A DNA stretch of 64,000 nt from Chitinophagales bacterium (GTDB lineage: Bacteria > Bacteroidota > Bacteroidia > Chitinophagales > JADIYW01): positions 186,001 through 250,000 of the forward strand of contig JAMLHJ010000003.1 of NCBI GenBank assembly GCA_023957245.1, written 5' to 3'. Both the position numbers and the translations under genes were made by a program. The notes beneath the pieces were generated by a model. It was not told where the DNA came from. It was given only the letters and a program-made list of their open reading frames with translations, and made no database searches. Below are positions 9,362 to 17,701 of the stretch, in pieces (within the stretch, counting starts at the first letter, position 1; each line of letters starts with the position of its first letter).

Positions 9362-10060
9362 CTATGACAAATTGATCCATGCACAAGCTGCAAGTGCTGC
9401 TGTTTCTACTCTTAATCTTGCTTCTCCTAGCATGACGGCTTCAAAATTATTCTCTAAAGCTAATATAATTTCTTCTTCTGTAAAATCTCCTTCAGGCCCG
9501 ATGAGAACAATTGCTTTTTCTCCTTTAGTATATAATGAAGATAAGGATTGCTTGTCTTGTTCAGTACAATGGGCAATAAATTTTCTTTCCTCATTTTTGA
9601 TTTTTAAAAAAGAATCAAAAGATATAGGTTCATGTATTTTGGGCAACCATAATCTTTGGCTTTGCTTCATAGCGGATACTACAATCCTTTCCAATCTATC
9701 CATTCGGATTTGTTTTCTCTCAGTTCTATGAGTGATAATTGGATAAAAATCATTGATTCCCAATTCTACTACTTTTTCCAATAGCCACTCTATTCGGTCT
9801 GAATTTTTTGTGAGGGCTACAGCAAGGCTACAATTTGTTTCGTTGGGAGTATTTTCTATCTGATGACTAATAAGTTGAAAATGAGCTGTTTTTTTACCAG
9901 TGATTTGAACTTCTGCTATCCATAAATTACCATTTCCATCTACGATTTCAATATGTTCATTGTCTTTCACTCTGAGCACATGCAAACAATGATGCAATTC
10001 TTCTTCGCTCAACGTGAATGATGTGGATTGTACTTCTGTTGCAAAAAATCTTTTCATCAT
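9362..10060 (-). CDS. rsmE: 16S rRNA (uracil(1498)-N(3))-methyltransferase RsmE
   Basis: SPOUT-class methyltransferase that methylates U1498 of 16S rRNA using SAM. The start is placed at the paired ATG-ATG at 10060/10057 (MMKRFFATEV), the usual N-terminus of the family; an upstream in-frame start would overlap the divergent GNAT gene. An N-terminal PUA-like domain (LHHCLHVLRVKDNEHIEIVDG) precedes the knotted SAM-binding domain with LIGPEGDFTEEE and LGEARLRVETAA, the two family signatures. About 232 residues, normal length. It is divergent from the gene at 10109 with only 48 bp between starts. Confidence 0.92.
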   Translation of the reverse strand: MMKRFFATEVQSTSFTLSEEELHHCLHVLRVKDNEHIEIVDGNGNLWIAEVQITGKKTAHFQLISHQIENTPNETNCSLAVALTKNSDRIEWLLEKVVELGINDFYPIITHRTERKQIRMDRLERIVVSAMKQSQRLWLPKIHEPISFDSFLKIKNEERKFIAHCTEQDKQSLSSLYTKGEKAIVLIGPEGDFTEEEIILALENNFEAVMLGEARLRVETAALAACAWINLS

Positions 10061-10108
10061 CTTCTTATTCTCTACAAGTTTCCTTTCAAATGCTAAATTT
10101 ACATACTT

Positions 10109-10606
10109 ATGGAATTTAAAGAAGCCCAGAGAGAAGATTTTGTCCAAATTGAAAATTTAATCTCAATAGTTTGGGAACCAACATATAGGCATATTGTACC
10201 TCAAAAGCAAATCAATGAGATGTTTGATGAATTTTGCAATCAAACCTATTTTGGCCAACAAGTATCAGATGGTGCTCGTTTTTATTTAGCTGTTGAAGGT
10301 GATATTCTATTGGGTTTTGTCTGTTTATACAAACAGAACGATGGCATAAAAATTTCTAAATTGTATGTTGATAATGAATTTCATAAAAAAGGAATAGGAA
10401 GATTTCTTTTAGATAATGTACAGAAAATTTGTAAAGATAACAAATTGAAATACATTGAACTAAATGTCAATCGTTACAATAAAGCTTTATATTTCTATAG
10501 AAGGTACGGTTTTTATATCCAACAATCTGAAGATATACCTTATAAAGAATTTTGGCTCAATGATTATATCCTTAGATTGGATATAGAAGAAGAAATCAAT
10601 AGTTAA
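10109..10606 (+). CDS. GNAT family N-acetyltransferase
   Basis: A 165-residue acetyltransferase of the GCN5 fold. Motif A is clear: ISKLYVDNEFHKKGIGRFLL with the acetyl-CoA pyrophosphate-binding (Q/R)xxGxG/A-like loop KKGIGR. Motif B follows as IELNVNRYNKALYFYRRYGF. The substrate is unknown, and an amino group of a small molecule or a protein N-terminus are both possible. It is divergently arranged with rsmE and converges on the response regulator, which ends 10 bp after its stop. Confidence 0.85.
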   Translation: MEFKEAQREDFVQIENLISIVWEPTYRHIVPQKQINEMFDEFCNQTYFGQQVSDGARFYLAVEGDILLGFVCLYKQNDGIKISKLYVDNEFHKKGIGRFLLDNVQKICKDNKLKYIELNVNRYNKALYFYRRYGFYIQQSEDIPYKEFWLNDYILRLDIEEEINS

Positions 10607-10616
10607 ATAGCTTCTA

Positions 10617-11273
10617 CTAGACCAGTCCTTTTTTATAAGCAAATTTGAGTAAGCTCGCAGTGTTTTTGACATTGAACTTTGCCAAAAGATTTTTGCGATG
10701 AGTTTCTACTGTGTTTTTACTGATAAATAATTTTTGAGAGATGTCCTGACTTGTCATTCCTAGTGCTATCAATTGTAATATTTCCAATTCTCTACTGGTA
10801 ATATTCTGTACCATAGCATCTGCTTCTTTATCATCAAAATCATCTTTCTCAGGAGAAGATATATCTGAAATCACTTTCTCTTGTACCGCAGAATCCAAAA
10901 ATGGCTTACCTTCTGATACTGTGTGAATAGCTTTTGTTAATTCGTCTTTATTGATATTTTTAAGCACATATCCCTTCGCACCGATTTCTAGCATTTCTTT
11001 AATGAAACGAATGTCATTAAACATCGTTAAAGCAATTACTTTTACTTTAGGATATCTGTTTTTCAATTCATGGGTAGCTTCAATCCCGTCCATGATAGGC
11101 ATATTAATATCCATTAAAACAATGTCGGGTTGTGCATTTTTGATTTTGTCTAAAAACTCTTGGCCATTGTTGGCAGTTCCAATAATTTCAAATTCAGGAA
11201 TGTCTTTCAGCAATCCTACAATTCCATCTATAAATATAGGGTGATCATCTACTACGAATAATTTTATTGACAT
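10617..11273 (-). CDS. NarL/FixJ-type response regulator
   Basis: A 218-residue two-domain regulator. The receiver domain (1-120) has the acidic pair DDHP, the phospho-acceptor in DIVLMDINMPIMDG, and the conserved Thr and Lys (IALTMFN, GAKGYVLKN). The C-terminal LuxR-type helix-turn-helix (about 150-215) contains TSRELEILQLIALGMTSQD and SKNTVETHRKNLLAKF. No histidine kinase is adjacent, so it is an orphan here. A Bacteroidota-type -7 element lies about 40 bp upstream of its start. Confidence 0.93.
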   Translation of the reverse strand: MSIKLFVVDDHPIFIDGIVGLLKDIPEFEIIGTANNGQEFLDKIKNAQPDIVLMDINMPIMDGIEATHELKNRYPKVKVIALTMFNDIRFIKEMLEIGAKGYVLKNINKDELTKAIHTVSEGKPFLDSAVQEKVISDISSPEKDDFDDKEADAMVQNITSRELEILQLIALGMTSQDISQKLFISKNTVETHRKNLLAKFNVKNTASLLKFAYKKGLV

Positions 11274-11314
11274 TGTTGAAGTTTTATAACATTAAAAATA
11301 TAGCCAATTAATTG

Positions 11315-11341
11315 CAAAAGTACAATAAAATTTACAACCAA
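11315..11341 (-). promoter_or_regulatory. putative Bacteroidota promoter for the response regulator
   Basis: Read on the minus strand, TACTTTTG (11322-11315) matches the TAnnTTTG -7 consensus exactly, and a TTG (11341-11339) lies 16 bp upstream, slightly short for the -33 element. The -7 box is 41 bp before the gene start. The match is suggestive rather than proven in such AT-rich DNA. Confidence 0.35.
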
Positions 11342-11676
11342 TATATATGTTCGCCAAATGGTCTATTTTTAAGATAGTTTGAATCATGCTGATGGGCATA
11401 AGCTTCTTTCTCAAATGATATATTTCTGTATGCTTCTCGCCATGATCCTGTCTTTATCCTTTTGATAAGATATTCAATGATATACCATAAGTAGAAAAAT
11501 ATAACCAACAATTCCAATTGCTGTCGAATATGAATTTGTTCATGTTGAATCAGATCGGGTTTATTTAGAGATTCTTTATCTTTTAGAATAATGAATGGAA
11601 ATAGTGTAATCCCACTAACCCAAGGAGCCATGAAAATTTTAAAAAAAATTGGAGCGACAATGACTATCCCTTTCAT
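11332..11676 (-). CDS. small HEXXH membrane-associated protein (M56/M48-like)
   Basis: A 114-residue protein with HEQIH at about residues 45-49, an HEXXH zinc-peptidase motif. A hydrophobic helix follows (LELLVIFFYLWYIIEYLI), then a downstream acidic site ISFEKEAYAH that could give a third zinc ligand. This is a minimal layout like the core of M56/BlaR1 or M48 peptidases, without the flanking helices. The N-terminus is also hydrophobic. It overlaps the preceding yigZ gene by 4 bp (ATGA), so it is probably translationally coupled. Peptidase activity is an inference; similar small Bacteroidota proteins are usually left as hypothetical. Confidence 0.6.
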   Translation of the reverse strand: MKGIVIVAPIFFKIFMAPWVSGITLFPFIILKDKESLNKPDLIQHEQIHIRQQLELLVIFFYLWYIIEYLIKRIKTGSWREAYRNISFEKEAYAHQHDSNYLKNRPFGEHIYWL

Positions 11677-12287
11677 GTTGGATGATATGGATTGATATTT
11701 AAAGGATAAAAATTAGGCATTTCTCGTTGAAGTCTTTCAATATTTTTTAGTGGAATATTGACGATAATTGTGCAATCTTCATTCAAATGTTGTTCCAAAA
11801 TATTGCCTTCAAATTCTTGAATAAATTGATATGCTCTATTGAGTATAGCATATTGACAATGAATAGAATAGGAATTGAAAATAAGCTGAGTCGATATTTC
11901 AGCTTGAGATAATGTTTCTTTGGCAGATGCTTTATACGCAGATATTAAGCCTGGAACACCCAGCTTAGTCCCTCCAAAATAGCGAATTGACACTACCAAG
12001 CAATTTGTCAAGCCGTTTGCATCTATTTGCCCTAAAATAGGAAGTCCTGCTGTACCAGATGGCTCTCCATCGTCATTGGCTCTGTAATTTTGTTTATCTG
12101 TCCCTAGTCTCCACGCATAGCAGTGGTGTGTAGCTTTGGGATGCTCACTTTTTAGCGCATCTAAGTGTATCTTTATTTCTTCTTCATTCTGCACGGAAAA
12201 TGCAAATCCATAAAATTTACTTCCTTTCTCTTTGATTAAAGAATTGATAGAATGTTCAATAGTTTGATATGAAAATGGTGTACTCAA
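11673..12287 (-). CDS. yigZ: YigZ/IMPACT family protein
   Basis: A 204-residue protein of the UPF0029/IMPACT family. The N-terminal domain contains HHCYAWRLG and the family signature GEPSGTAGLPIL followed by CLVVSIRYFGGTKLG. A ferredoxin-like C-terminal domain spans about 135-204. E. coli YigZ and eukaryotic IMPACT share this fold. The bacterial role is not settled; a link to translation or nucleic acid binding has been proposed. It starts 3 bp after the ribD stop and overlaps the HEXXH gene. Confidence 0.9.
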   Translation of the reverse strand: MSTPFSYQTIEHSINSLIKEKGSKFYGFAFSVQNEEEIKIHLDALKSEHPKATHHCYAWRLGTDKQNYRANDDGEPSGTAGLPILGQIDANGLTNCLVVSIRYFGGTKLGVPGLISAYKASAKETLSQAEISTQLIFNSYSIHCQYAILNRAYQFIQEFEGNILEQHLNEDCTIIVNIPLKNIERLQREMPNFYPLNINPYHPT

Positions 12288-12289
12288 AC

Positions 12290-13306
12290 CTATTGATTGG
12301 GGATATATTGATAGATTAAATCGCTTTCCAAATGAAATTTTTGATGTAGTCTTTCATTGGATAAAATAGGTGCATTGATGCCATCTTGAATATGAATATC
12401 ACCTTGGTAAACATAACATTCATCCCAAGTATTTTCATTGATAAATTGTTGATGCGTATATGAACCACCTTCAATAAAGATACTTTGAAGTCCTTTTTGA
12501 TAGAGTGCAGATAAAATATTTTTCATTGTAAAATCACTTAGAATAATATCATTGTCTCTGCTAGAATGAGTTTTTACAATTCTTATCCAATGGGGTTGAG
12601 ATTGAAAATAGGTATTTTGATTCAATTTTTGGTGAGGGTCGATAACGATGACTTGAGGAGACGGTCCTTCCCATAATCTATTATTCAATAGAGGTTGGTC
12701 GTGAAAGATGGTTTTCCAACCTACCAAAATTCCTTGATGTTGCGTTCTTAATTGATGTGTGAGCAATTGAGTGCTTGAAGAGCTGATTTTTATTGGACTT
12801 CCATCTGATAAACCGATTTTAGAATTGCTACTTTGTGCCCATTTGAGAGTGATATAAGGTCTTTGTTGTTGAATGGGTAAAAGAAATTTTCTCAAACTCC
12901 ATTGACATTCATTTTCTAAAATTCCAATAGTAGTCTCAATTCCAGCTTCTTGAAGCCTTTGGATTCCTTTACCTGCAACTAAAGGGTGGGGGTCGAGCGT
13001 ACCTATTACTACATGTTTGATTTTGTGCTGTATGATTAAGTCTGCACAAGGTGGTGTCTTACCAAAATGACTACAGGGTTCAAGCATGACATAAAGGGTG
13101 CTTTCTGGTAGTAAATTTTTATCTTTCACAGAATGGATAGCATTGACTTCTCCATGTGCGCCACCAAATTTGGAAGTATATCCTTCTCCAATAATTTGAT
13201 TTTGATGTACGATGACAGCTCCAACACAAGGATTGGGCATGGCTTCAATAGTGCCATTTTCTGCAATTTGCAGACATCGACGCATAAAGAATTCATGTTG
13301 AAGCAT
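12290..13306 (-). CDS. ribD: bifunctional riboflavin biosynthesis deaminase/reductase RibD
   Basis: Catalyses two steps of riboflavin synthesis: deamination of the pyrimidine intermediate and reduction of its ribosyl side chain. The 338 residues are split into a cytidine-deaminase-like N-terminal domain with zinc ligands in HGEVNA and PCSHFGKTPPC, and a DHFR-like reductase domain (about 145-338; RPYITLKWAQSSNSKI, FIEGGSYTHQQFI). The usual HAE of the zinc site is HGE here, which keeps the catalytic Glu. It is the first gene of the ribD-yigZ-HEXXH set; prmC is divergent, 61 bp away. Confidence 0.93.
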   Translation of the reverse strand: MLQHEFFMRRCLQIAENGTIEAMPNPCVGAVIVHQNQIIGEGYTSKFGGAHGEVNAIHSVKDKNLLPESTLYVMLEPCSHFGKTPPCADLIIQHKIKHVVIGTLDPHPLVAGKGIQRLQEAGIETTIGILENECQWSLRKFLLPIQQQRPYITLKWAQSSNSKIGLSDGSPIKISSSSTQLLTHQLRTQHQGILVGWKTIFHDQPLLNNRLWEGPSPQVIVIDPHQKLNQNTYFQSQPHWIRIVKTHSSRDNDIILSDFTMKNILSALYQKGLQSIFIEGGSYTHQQFINENTWDECYVYQGDIHIQDGINAPILSNERLHQKFHLESDLIYQYIPNQ

Positions 13307-13367
13307 GTGTTTTTACTTTATTAGCTGTAAAATTGCAAAATCCTTTTGAACTATTGTAGAAATAACG

Positions 13368-14162
13368 ATGCAACAATCTGATATCTCATCATCTTTATTA
13401 GCGGTATTAGTGCCATTGTATGGGCAAAGGGAAGCGGGTAATATTGCTCGAATTTTGATTCAAGAAATGTCTTCATATTCTGAACAAGATTTGAATGAAG
13501 CATTGAAGCGATTGTCTGCATCAGAACCGTGGCAATATGTTATTGGCAAAGAATGGTTTTATAATATGGTGTTTAAAGTGACTAAGGATACTTTAATTCC
13601 ACGTCCTGAAACTGAAGAGCTGGTTTATCATATTTTATTGAATCATTCCAATTCTGTTAAAAGATTTTTAGATATTGGTACTGGAAGTGGCTGTATTCCT
13701 ATTGCAATAAAGAAGCACAGACCTCAGTGGAGCGTCAGTGCGTGTGATGTTTCTGAATCTGCTTTGGAAGTAGCTCAATTTAATGCTATCCAAAATCAAG
13801 TGGAGGTGGATTTTTTTATGGAAGATATTCTTCAAGTGAGAAATAGTAACGAAAAATGGGATATTATCGTCAGCAATCCGCCTTATATTCCTTTGAACGA
13901 AAAGAGTTTAATGCGAAAAAATGTATTAGATTATGAACCTCACCTTGCTCTTTTTGTGGATAATGAAGATCCACTTCTATTTTATAAAGCAATAGGGAAG
14001 TATGCTTTTGAAAATTTAAAAATAGGAGGCATGCTATATTTTGAATTGAATGAATATTATTCAGTAGCTACCTTGAATTGGATATCTTCTCTTGGATTTA
14101 AAGATGTCCAATTGATAGAAGATTTATATGGGAAAAAGAGAATGTTATCTGCTGAAAGATAG
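13368..14162 (+). CDS. prmC: peptide chain release factor N(5)-glutamine methyltransferase PrmC
   Basis: Methylates the Gln of the GGQ motif of release factors RF1/RF2, using SAM. A helical N-terminal release-factor-binding domain contains EPWQYVIGKEWFYNM and LIPRPETEELV. Motif I is LDIGTGSGCIPIAI, and the catalytic IVSNPPYIP (NPPY) follows. At 264 residues it has normal length. It converges on rdgB, whose stop lies 4 bp beyond. Confidence 0.93.
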   Translation: MQQSDISSSLLAVLVPLYGQREAGNIARILIQEMSSYSEQDLNEALKRLSASEPWQYVIGKEWFYNMVFKVTKDTLIPRPETEELVYHILLNHSNSVKRFLDIGTGSGCIPIAIKKHRPQWSVSACDVSESALEVAQFNAIQNQVEVDFFMEDILQVRNSNEKWDIIVSNPPYIPLNEKSLMRKNVLDYEPHLALFVDNEDPLLFYKAIGKYAFENLKIGGMLYFELNEYYSVATLNWISSLGFKDVQLIEDLYGKKRMLSAER

Positions 14163-14166
14163 ATAC

Positions 14167-14739
14167 TTATTGTGATTCCAAAAATGCAATTACTTTTTTC
14201 AATGCAATACCTCTATGACTGATTTTTTTCTTTTCATCTAAAGAAATTTCCGCCAATGTGTTGCCCGAAGCAATTTCAAAAATTGGGTCATAACCAAATC
14301 CTTGATTTCCTCTAGGTGTCAATGTGATATTGCCTTCAAGAATACCTGTAAATTGATGTGCTACTCCATTGTAGAGTAAGGTGAAAACAGTTTTAAAATA
14401 GGCTTTTCTACTTGTATTTTGTCCTAATAGTCGAAGCACCTTTTCGATATTGTCTGCATCACTTTTTTGTTCACCTGCATATCTTGCGCTATACACACCA
14501 GGTTCATTGTTTAAAGATTCAATAAATAATCCAGTGTCTTCTGCTAGGCTATTGATTTCTTTGAGTTGCCATATCGTCATTGCTTTTTGTAGAGAATTGT
14601 CCTCAATATTATCATGATCTTCAGGGATGTCACCTTCATAACCAATATCTTTTAGAGATAATAGTTCAATTTCTTTTGGCAGTAAATGGGCAATTTCTTT
14701 TACTTTATTGGCATTGCCAGTAGCTAGAATAAGTTGCAT
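14167..14739 (-). CDS. rdgB: XTP/dITP diphosphatase (RdgB/HAM1)
   Basis: House-cleaning pyrophosphatase that removes deaminated purine nucleotides such as dITP and XTP from the pool. The family signatures are LILATGNANKVKEI at the N-terminus, AEDTGLFIESLNNEPGVYSARYAG in the middle and GNQGFGYDPIF plus KKKISHRGIAL near the end. It has 190 residues. The upstream hypothetical gene is 7 bp away on the same strand. Confidence 0.94.
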   Translation of the reverse strand: MQLILATGNANKVKEIAHLLPKEIELLSLKDIGYEGDIPEDHDNIEDNSLQKAMTIWQLKEINSLAEDTGLFIESLNNEPGVYSARYAGEQKSDADNIEKVLRLLGQNTSRKAYFKTVFTLLYNGVAHQFTGILEGNITLTPRGNQGFGYDPIFEIASGNTLAEISLDEKKKISHRGIALKKVIAFLESQ

Positions 14740-14746
14740 CTAAGAT

Positions 14747-15184
14747 TTATTTGTTGAGTTCAATCAGCTTTTGAGCCAATAAGACTTTACGTTGGCTATT
14801 GAGAGAGGATAGATTTTCAGGAGCATCAATTCTTAAAAATGAATAGTGTAAATGGTGGACAATTACGTATTCTGGAAGTGGAAATTGAATACCAATTTCT
14901 TGCGGCTCAATTCCTAAAAGAACAATTTTTTTAAGATTAAAATTTTTAGCTAAGAAATGAAATCTTTCTCTCTCAGTAAACTTTAATATTGAAATTACTT
15001 GAATATTTGAATTTAGAACTCTTGGATTTTCAATGAGTTTATTAATCATCATTTGCTCGGCTTCTTCTCGTTTTTCTATATTCTCACGGTAAATCCATAG
15101 GAAAGAAGTGTCGCTTTTGTTAAGCCACGTTAATTCTTCAACATTTTTTATCAAAGAAGGATAGAAATAGGTTTCCTTTTGCAA
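14747..15184 (-). CDS. hypothetical protein upstream of rdgB
   Basis: A 145-residue soluble protein with no signal peptide or membrane helix. I do not recognise its family. It has alternating strands and helices (VISILKFTERERFHFLAKNF, KIVLLGIEPQEIGI) and ends in a helix with SLNSQRKVLLAQKLIEL. It lies 7 bp before rdgB and is divergent from ilvE. Conservation of the rdgB linkage in other Bacteroidota would support a role in nucleotide or DNA metabolism, but nothing in the sequence shows this. Confidence 0.6.
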   Translation of the reverse strand: MQKETYFYPSLIKNVEELTWLNKSDTSFLWIYRENIEKREEAEQMMINKLIENPRVLNSNIQVISILKFTERERFHFLAKNFNLKKIVLLGIEPQEIGIQFPLPEYVIVHHLHYSFLRIDAPENLSSLNSQRKVLLAQKLIELNK

Positions 15185-15263
15185 GTCTTTATCTTATTTT
15201 TGGATTGCAAAATAAGAAGCTTTTGTTTCTTAAAGAATTTTTTAATAGATAGAATTTAAAACT

Positions 15264-16325
15264 ATGTCATTGCCTGAACTTAAAATTCAAAAAACACAGA
15301 ATAGTAGATTAGCTAATTTTGATTTTAGTAATATCCCTTTTGGTAGAAATTTTTCTGACCACATGTTGGTTGCTGAATATAGCGATGGTCAATGGGTCAG
15401 TAGTGAAATTCTTCCTTATGGAAATTTAAGTTTATCTCCTGCGACTACAAGTATTCACTATGCTCAATCTGTATTTGAGGGAATGAAAGCGCATAGAGAT
15501 GAGCATGGTCATATTGCATTATTTAGACCAGAAGAAAATTTTAAAAGACTCAATCGTTCGTGTGCAAGAATTTCTATGCCCTCAGTTCCTGAAGAAATAT
15601 TTTTAGGAGGATTGAATGAGTTGATTAAATTGGATAATGGATGGGTTCCAAAAGCAGAAGGTACGTCTTTGTATGTCAGACCTTTTATGTTTGGGACTGA
15701 ACCATTTATTGGTGTGAAAACGCCGAATAGATATCTATTTGTTATCATCACTTCTCCAGTAGGAGCTTATTATTCTGAAGATGTTTCTGTGTATGTAGAT
15801 ACTCAAAATGCAAGAGCTGTAAAAGGTGTTGGTGCTGCTAAGTTTGCTGGTAATTATGCGGCTTCACTTATGCCTGTAGATGAAGCCAGAGCCAAAGGAT
15901 ATAAAGATGTATTGTGGTTGGATGCTGAACAACATCAGTATGTACAAGAAGTAGGCACAATGAATATTTTCTTTGTAAAAAATGATAATACTATACTTAC
16001 TCCTGCTTTAGATGGAGGGTTTTTACCTGGAATTACTCGTGATAGCATTATTCAGTTAGCAAAACATTTAGGATATAAAGTTGAAGAAGCTCGTTGGAAT
16101 ATTAATGATATTGTTGCAATGATTGAAAAAGGAGAGGTTGTTGAAATTTTTGGAACAGGAACAGCGGCAGTAATTACTTATATCAATCGCTTAGGATTCA
16201 ATGGGAAAGATTATCATTTTGACTCTGCTAATTACAAAGTGAGTACTCAATTGAAAGATACTTTAGTGAAAATTCAAAAAGGTATTATCGCTGATCCATT
16301 TGGATGGGTGAGACGTGTGTTGTAG
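15264..16325 (+). CDS. ilvE: branched-chain amino acid aminotransferase
   Basis: PLP-dependent fold type IV transaminase for the last step of Val/Leu/Ile synthesis and the first of their breakdown. It has 353 residues, the length of the larger (group II) form. Signatures are HYAQSVFEGMKAHR, YVRPFMFG, the PLP lysine in GAAKFAGNYAASL, EVGTMNIFFV and EIFGTGTAAVI. It stands alone on the plus strand. An intergenic repeat begins within a few bases of its stop codon, so its natural terminator may be replaced by repeat DNA. Confidence 0.94.
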   Translation: MSLPELKIQKTQNSRLANFDFSNIPFGRNFSDHMLVAEYSDGQWVSSEILPYGNLSLSPATTSIHYAQSVFEGMKAHRDEHGHIALFRPEENFKRLNRSCARISMPSVPEEIFLGGLNELIKLDNGWVPKAEGTSLYVRPFMFGTEPFIGVKTPNRYLFVIITSPVGAYYSEDVSVYVDTQNARAVKGVGAAKFAGNYAASLMPVDEARAKGYKDVLWLDAEQHQYVQEVGTMNIFFVKNDNTILTPALDGGFLPGITRDSIIQLAKHLGYKVEEARWNINDIVAMIEKGEVVEIFGTGTAAVITYINRLGFNGKDYHFDSANYKVSTQLKDTLVKIQKGIIADPFGWVRRVL

Positions 16326-16328
16326 AAA

Positions 16329-16512
16329 TCACGCTTTCTTCGTATAGTGGGTGTCCAGCATCAAAATCTATGGTGCAGGTGTAGTACTGTCTATCTCTTC
16401 GTTGCCCTGAATTCATTTCAGGGTCTCTTTGGCTACTTTGTTCTATATATGCTGAAACAAGTTCAGCATGAACTGGGAAAATCGTCATTGCGAGGAACGA
16501 AGCAATCCACAT
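16329..16512. repeat. composite of REP-like repeats downstream of ilvE
   Basis: Bases 16329-16376 are a truncated copy of the core of the long repeat at 6146/6588. They are followed by three unrelated dyads: CCCTGAATTCATTTCAGGG (16405-16423), GCTGAAACAAGTTCAGC (16451-16467) and a CATTGCGAGGAACGAAGCAA word (about 16486-16505), a type known as scattered repeats in many bacteria. The rest of 16326-16666 is AT-rich and holds no gene. Confidence 0.7.
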
Positions 16513-16666
16513 CTTCACATCTTCACATCTTCACATTTTTACATCTCCATATTATTTCATTAAACTCCGTCATTAAAATGTATTATTTATACTAATGTTC
16601 ATCAGTATTTTTTTGATTTTGAAAATTGTTATACGATTTTTGTAGCAATCAAATTATTTTACTCTG

Positions 16667-17701
16667 ATGTTTTCAAGACTTGGCAAAAATCCTTTTGGTG
16701 AAATATTAGAAAGAATTCAACAATCAAACAATTATATTAAAGGTGCTTTCAGAAATAGAGAGCGCTTGACTGATGATTTGAAAATGAAAAATCCATCAAA
16801 GATTTTGTATGAATTTATTACACATTCTAATACAATTAAACCGTCGAGTGTATTGCCTACCCAATCTACTTCTTTAATTGGAAGATATTCAGAAGAGCCA
16901 TCTTTTCTTTGGTTGGGTCATTCGTCTTATTTTTTATTTTGGAAAGGTTATACAATTTTAGTAGATCCTGTAATCAGTGACAATGCTTCGCCAATATATA
17001 GAACCAATGTTGCATTTAAAGGGACTCAGATTTATAATGTAAATGATATTCCTGAAATAGATATTTTGATAATCACCCATGACCATTTTGACCATCTTGA
17101 TTATTACACGATTACAAAAATTTATTCGAGAGTTAAATATTTTATTTGCCCTCTTGGTGTAGATGCTCATCTATTGTATTGGGGTATTCCTAAAGAAAAG
17201 ATTGTTTCTCTTGATTGGGATGAAAGTTATGATTTTGATCAAAATATAAAAATTACATCTCTTTCATCTCGCCATAATTCTGGTAGAACGATGCTGAGAA
17301 ATCAGACTTTATGGAGTGCTTTTGCTCTAAATCTAGGTAAATACAAGTTATTTTTAGCTGGTGATGGTGGCTATGGTACACATTTTAAAGCAATAGGAGA
17401 GAAGTATGGTCCTTTTGATTTTGGTACGATTGAGAATGGTCAATACAATACTGCATGGCCTGCAAATCACATGTTTCCTCGACAATCTGTGCAAGCTGCA
17501 ATAGATTTAAAATTGAATATTGTAGTGCCTATTCATTGGGGGAAATTTGCTTTATCTTATTATCACAAATGGAACGAACCTATTGACGAATTTGTTTTGG
17601 CAGCCCAAGAACGTCAACTCAATTATTCTGTTCCACAGATAGGTCAACTATATCCTATACATCAAAATTTGTATCAAAACCAATGGTGGAATTTTAAATG
17701 A
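16667..17701 (+). CDS. MBL-fold metallo-hydrolase (NAPE-PLD/UlaG-like)
   Basis: A 344-residue metallo-beta-lactamase fold protein. The dinuclear zinc ligands are visible: THDHFDHLD, SRHNSGRTM, LAGDGGYGTHF and PIHWGKFAL. The pattern WLGHSSYFLFWKG...LVDPV is that of the UlaG / N-acylphosphatidylethanolamine phospholipase D-like branch. The N-terminal ~60 residues are an extension without obvious motif. The substrate is unknown. It converges with the AGPS-like gene and overlaps its 3' end by 8 bp. Confidence 0.85.
   Translation: MFSRLGKNPFGEILERIQQSNNYIKGAFRNRERLTDDLKMKNPSKILYEFITHSNTIKPSSVLPTQSTSLIGRYSEEPSFLWLGHSSYFLFWKGYTILVDPVISDNASPIYRTNVAFKGTQIYNVNDIPEIDILIITHDHFDHLDYYTITKIYSRVKYFICPLGVDAHLLYWGIPKEKIVSLDWDESYDFDQNIKITSLSSRHNSGRTMLRNQTLWSAFALNLGKYKLFLAGDGGYGTHFKAIGEKYGPFDFGTIENGQYNTAWPANHMFPRQSVQAAIDLKLNIVVPIHWGKFALSYYHKWNEPIDEFVLAAQERQLNYSVPQIGQLYPIHQNLYQNQWWNFK

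Noticed and set aside
16285..16595. Open frames at 16285-16518 (minus) and 16347-16595 (plus)
   Set aside because: They span the short dyads downstream of ilvE and have no coding character.
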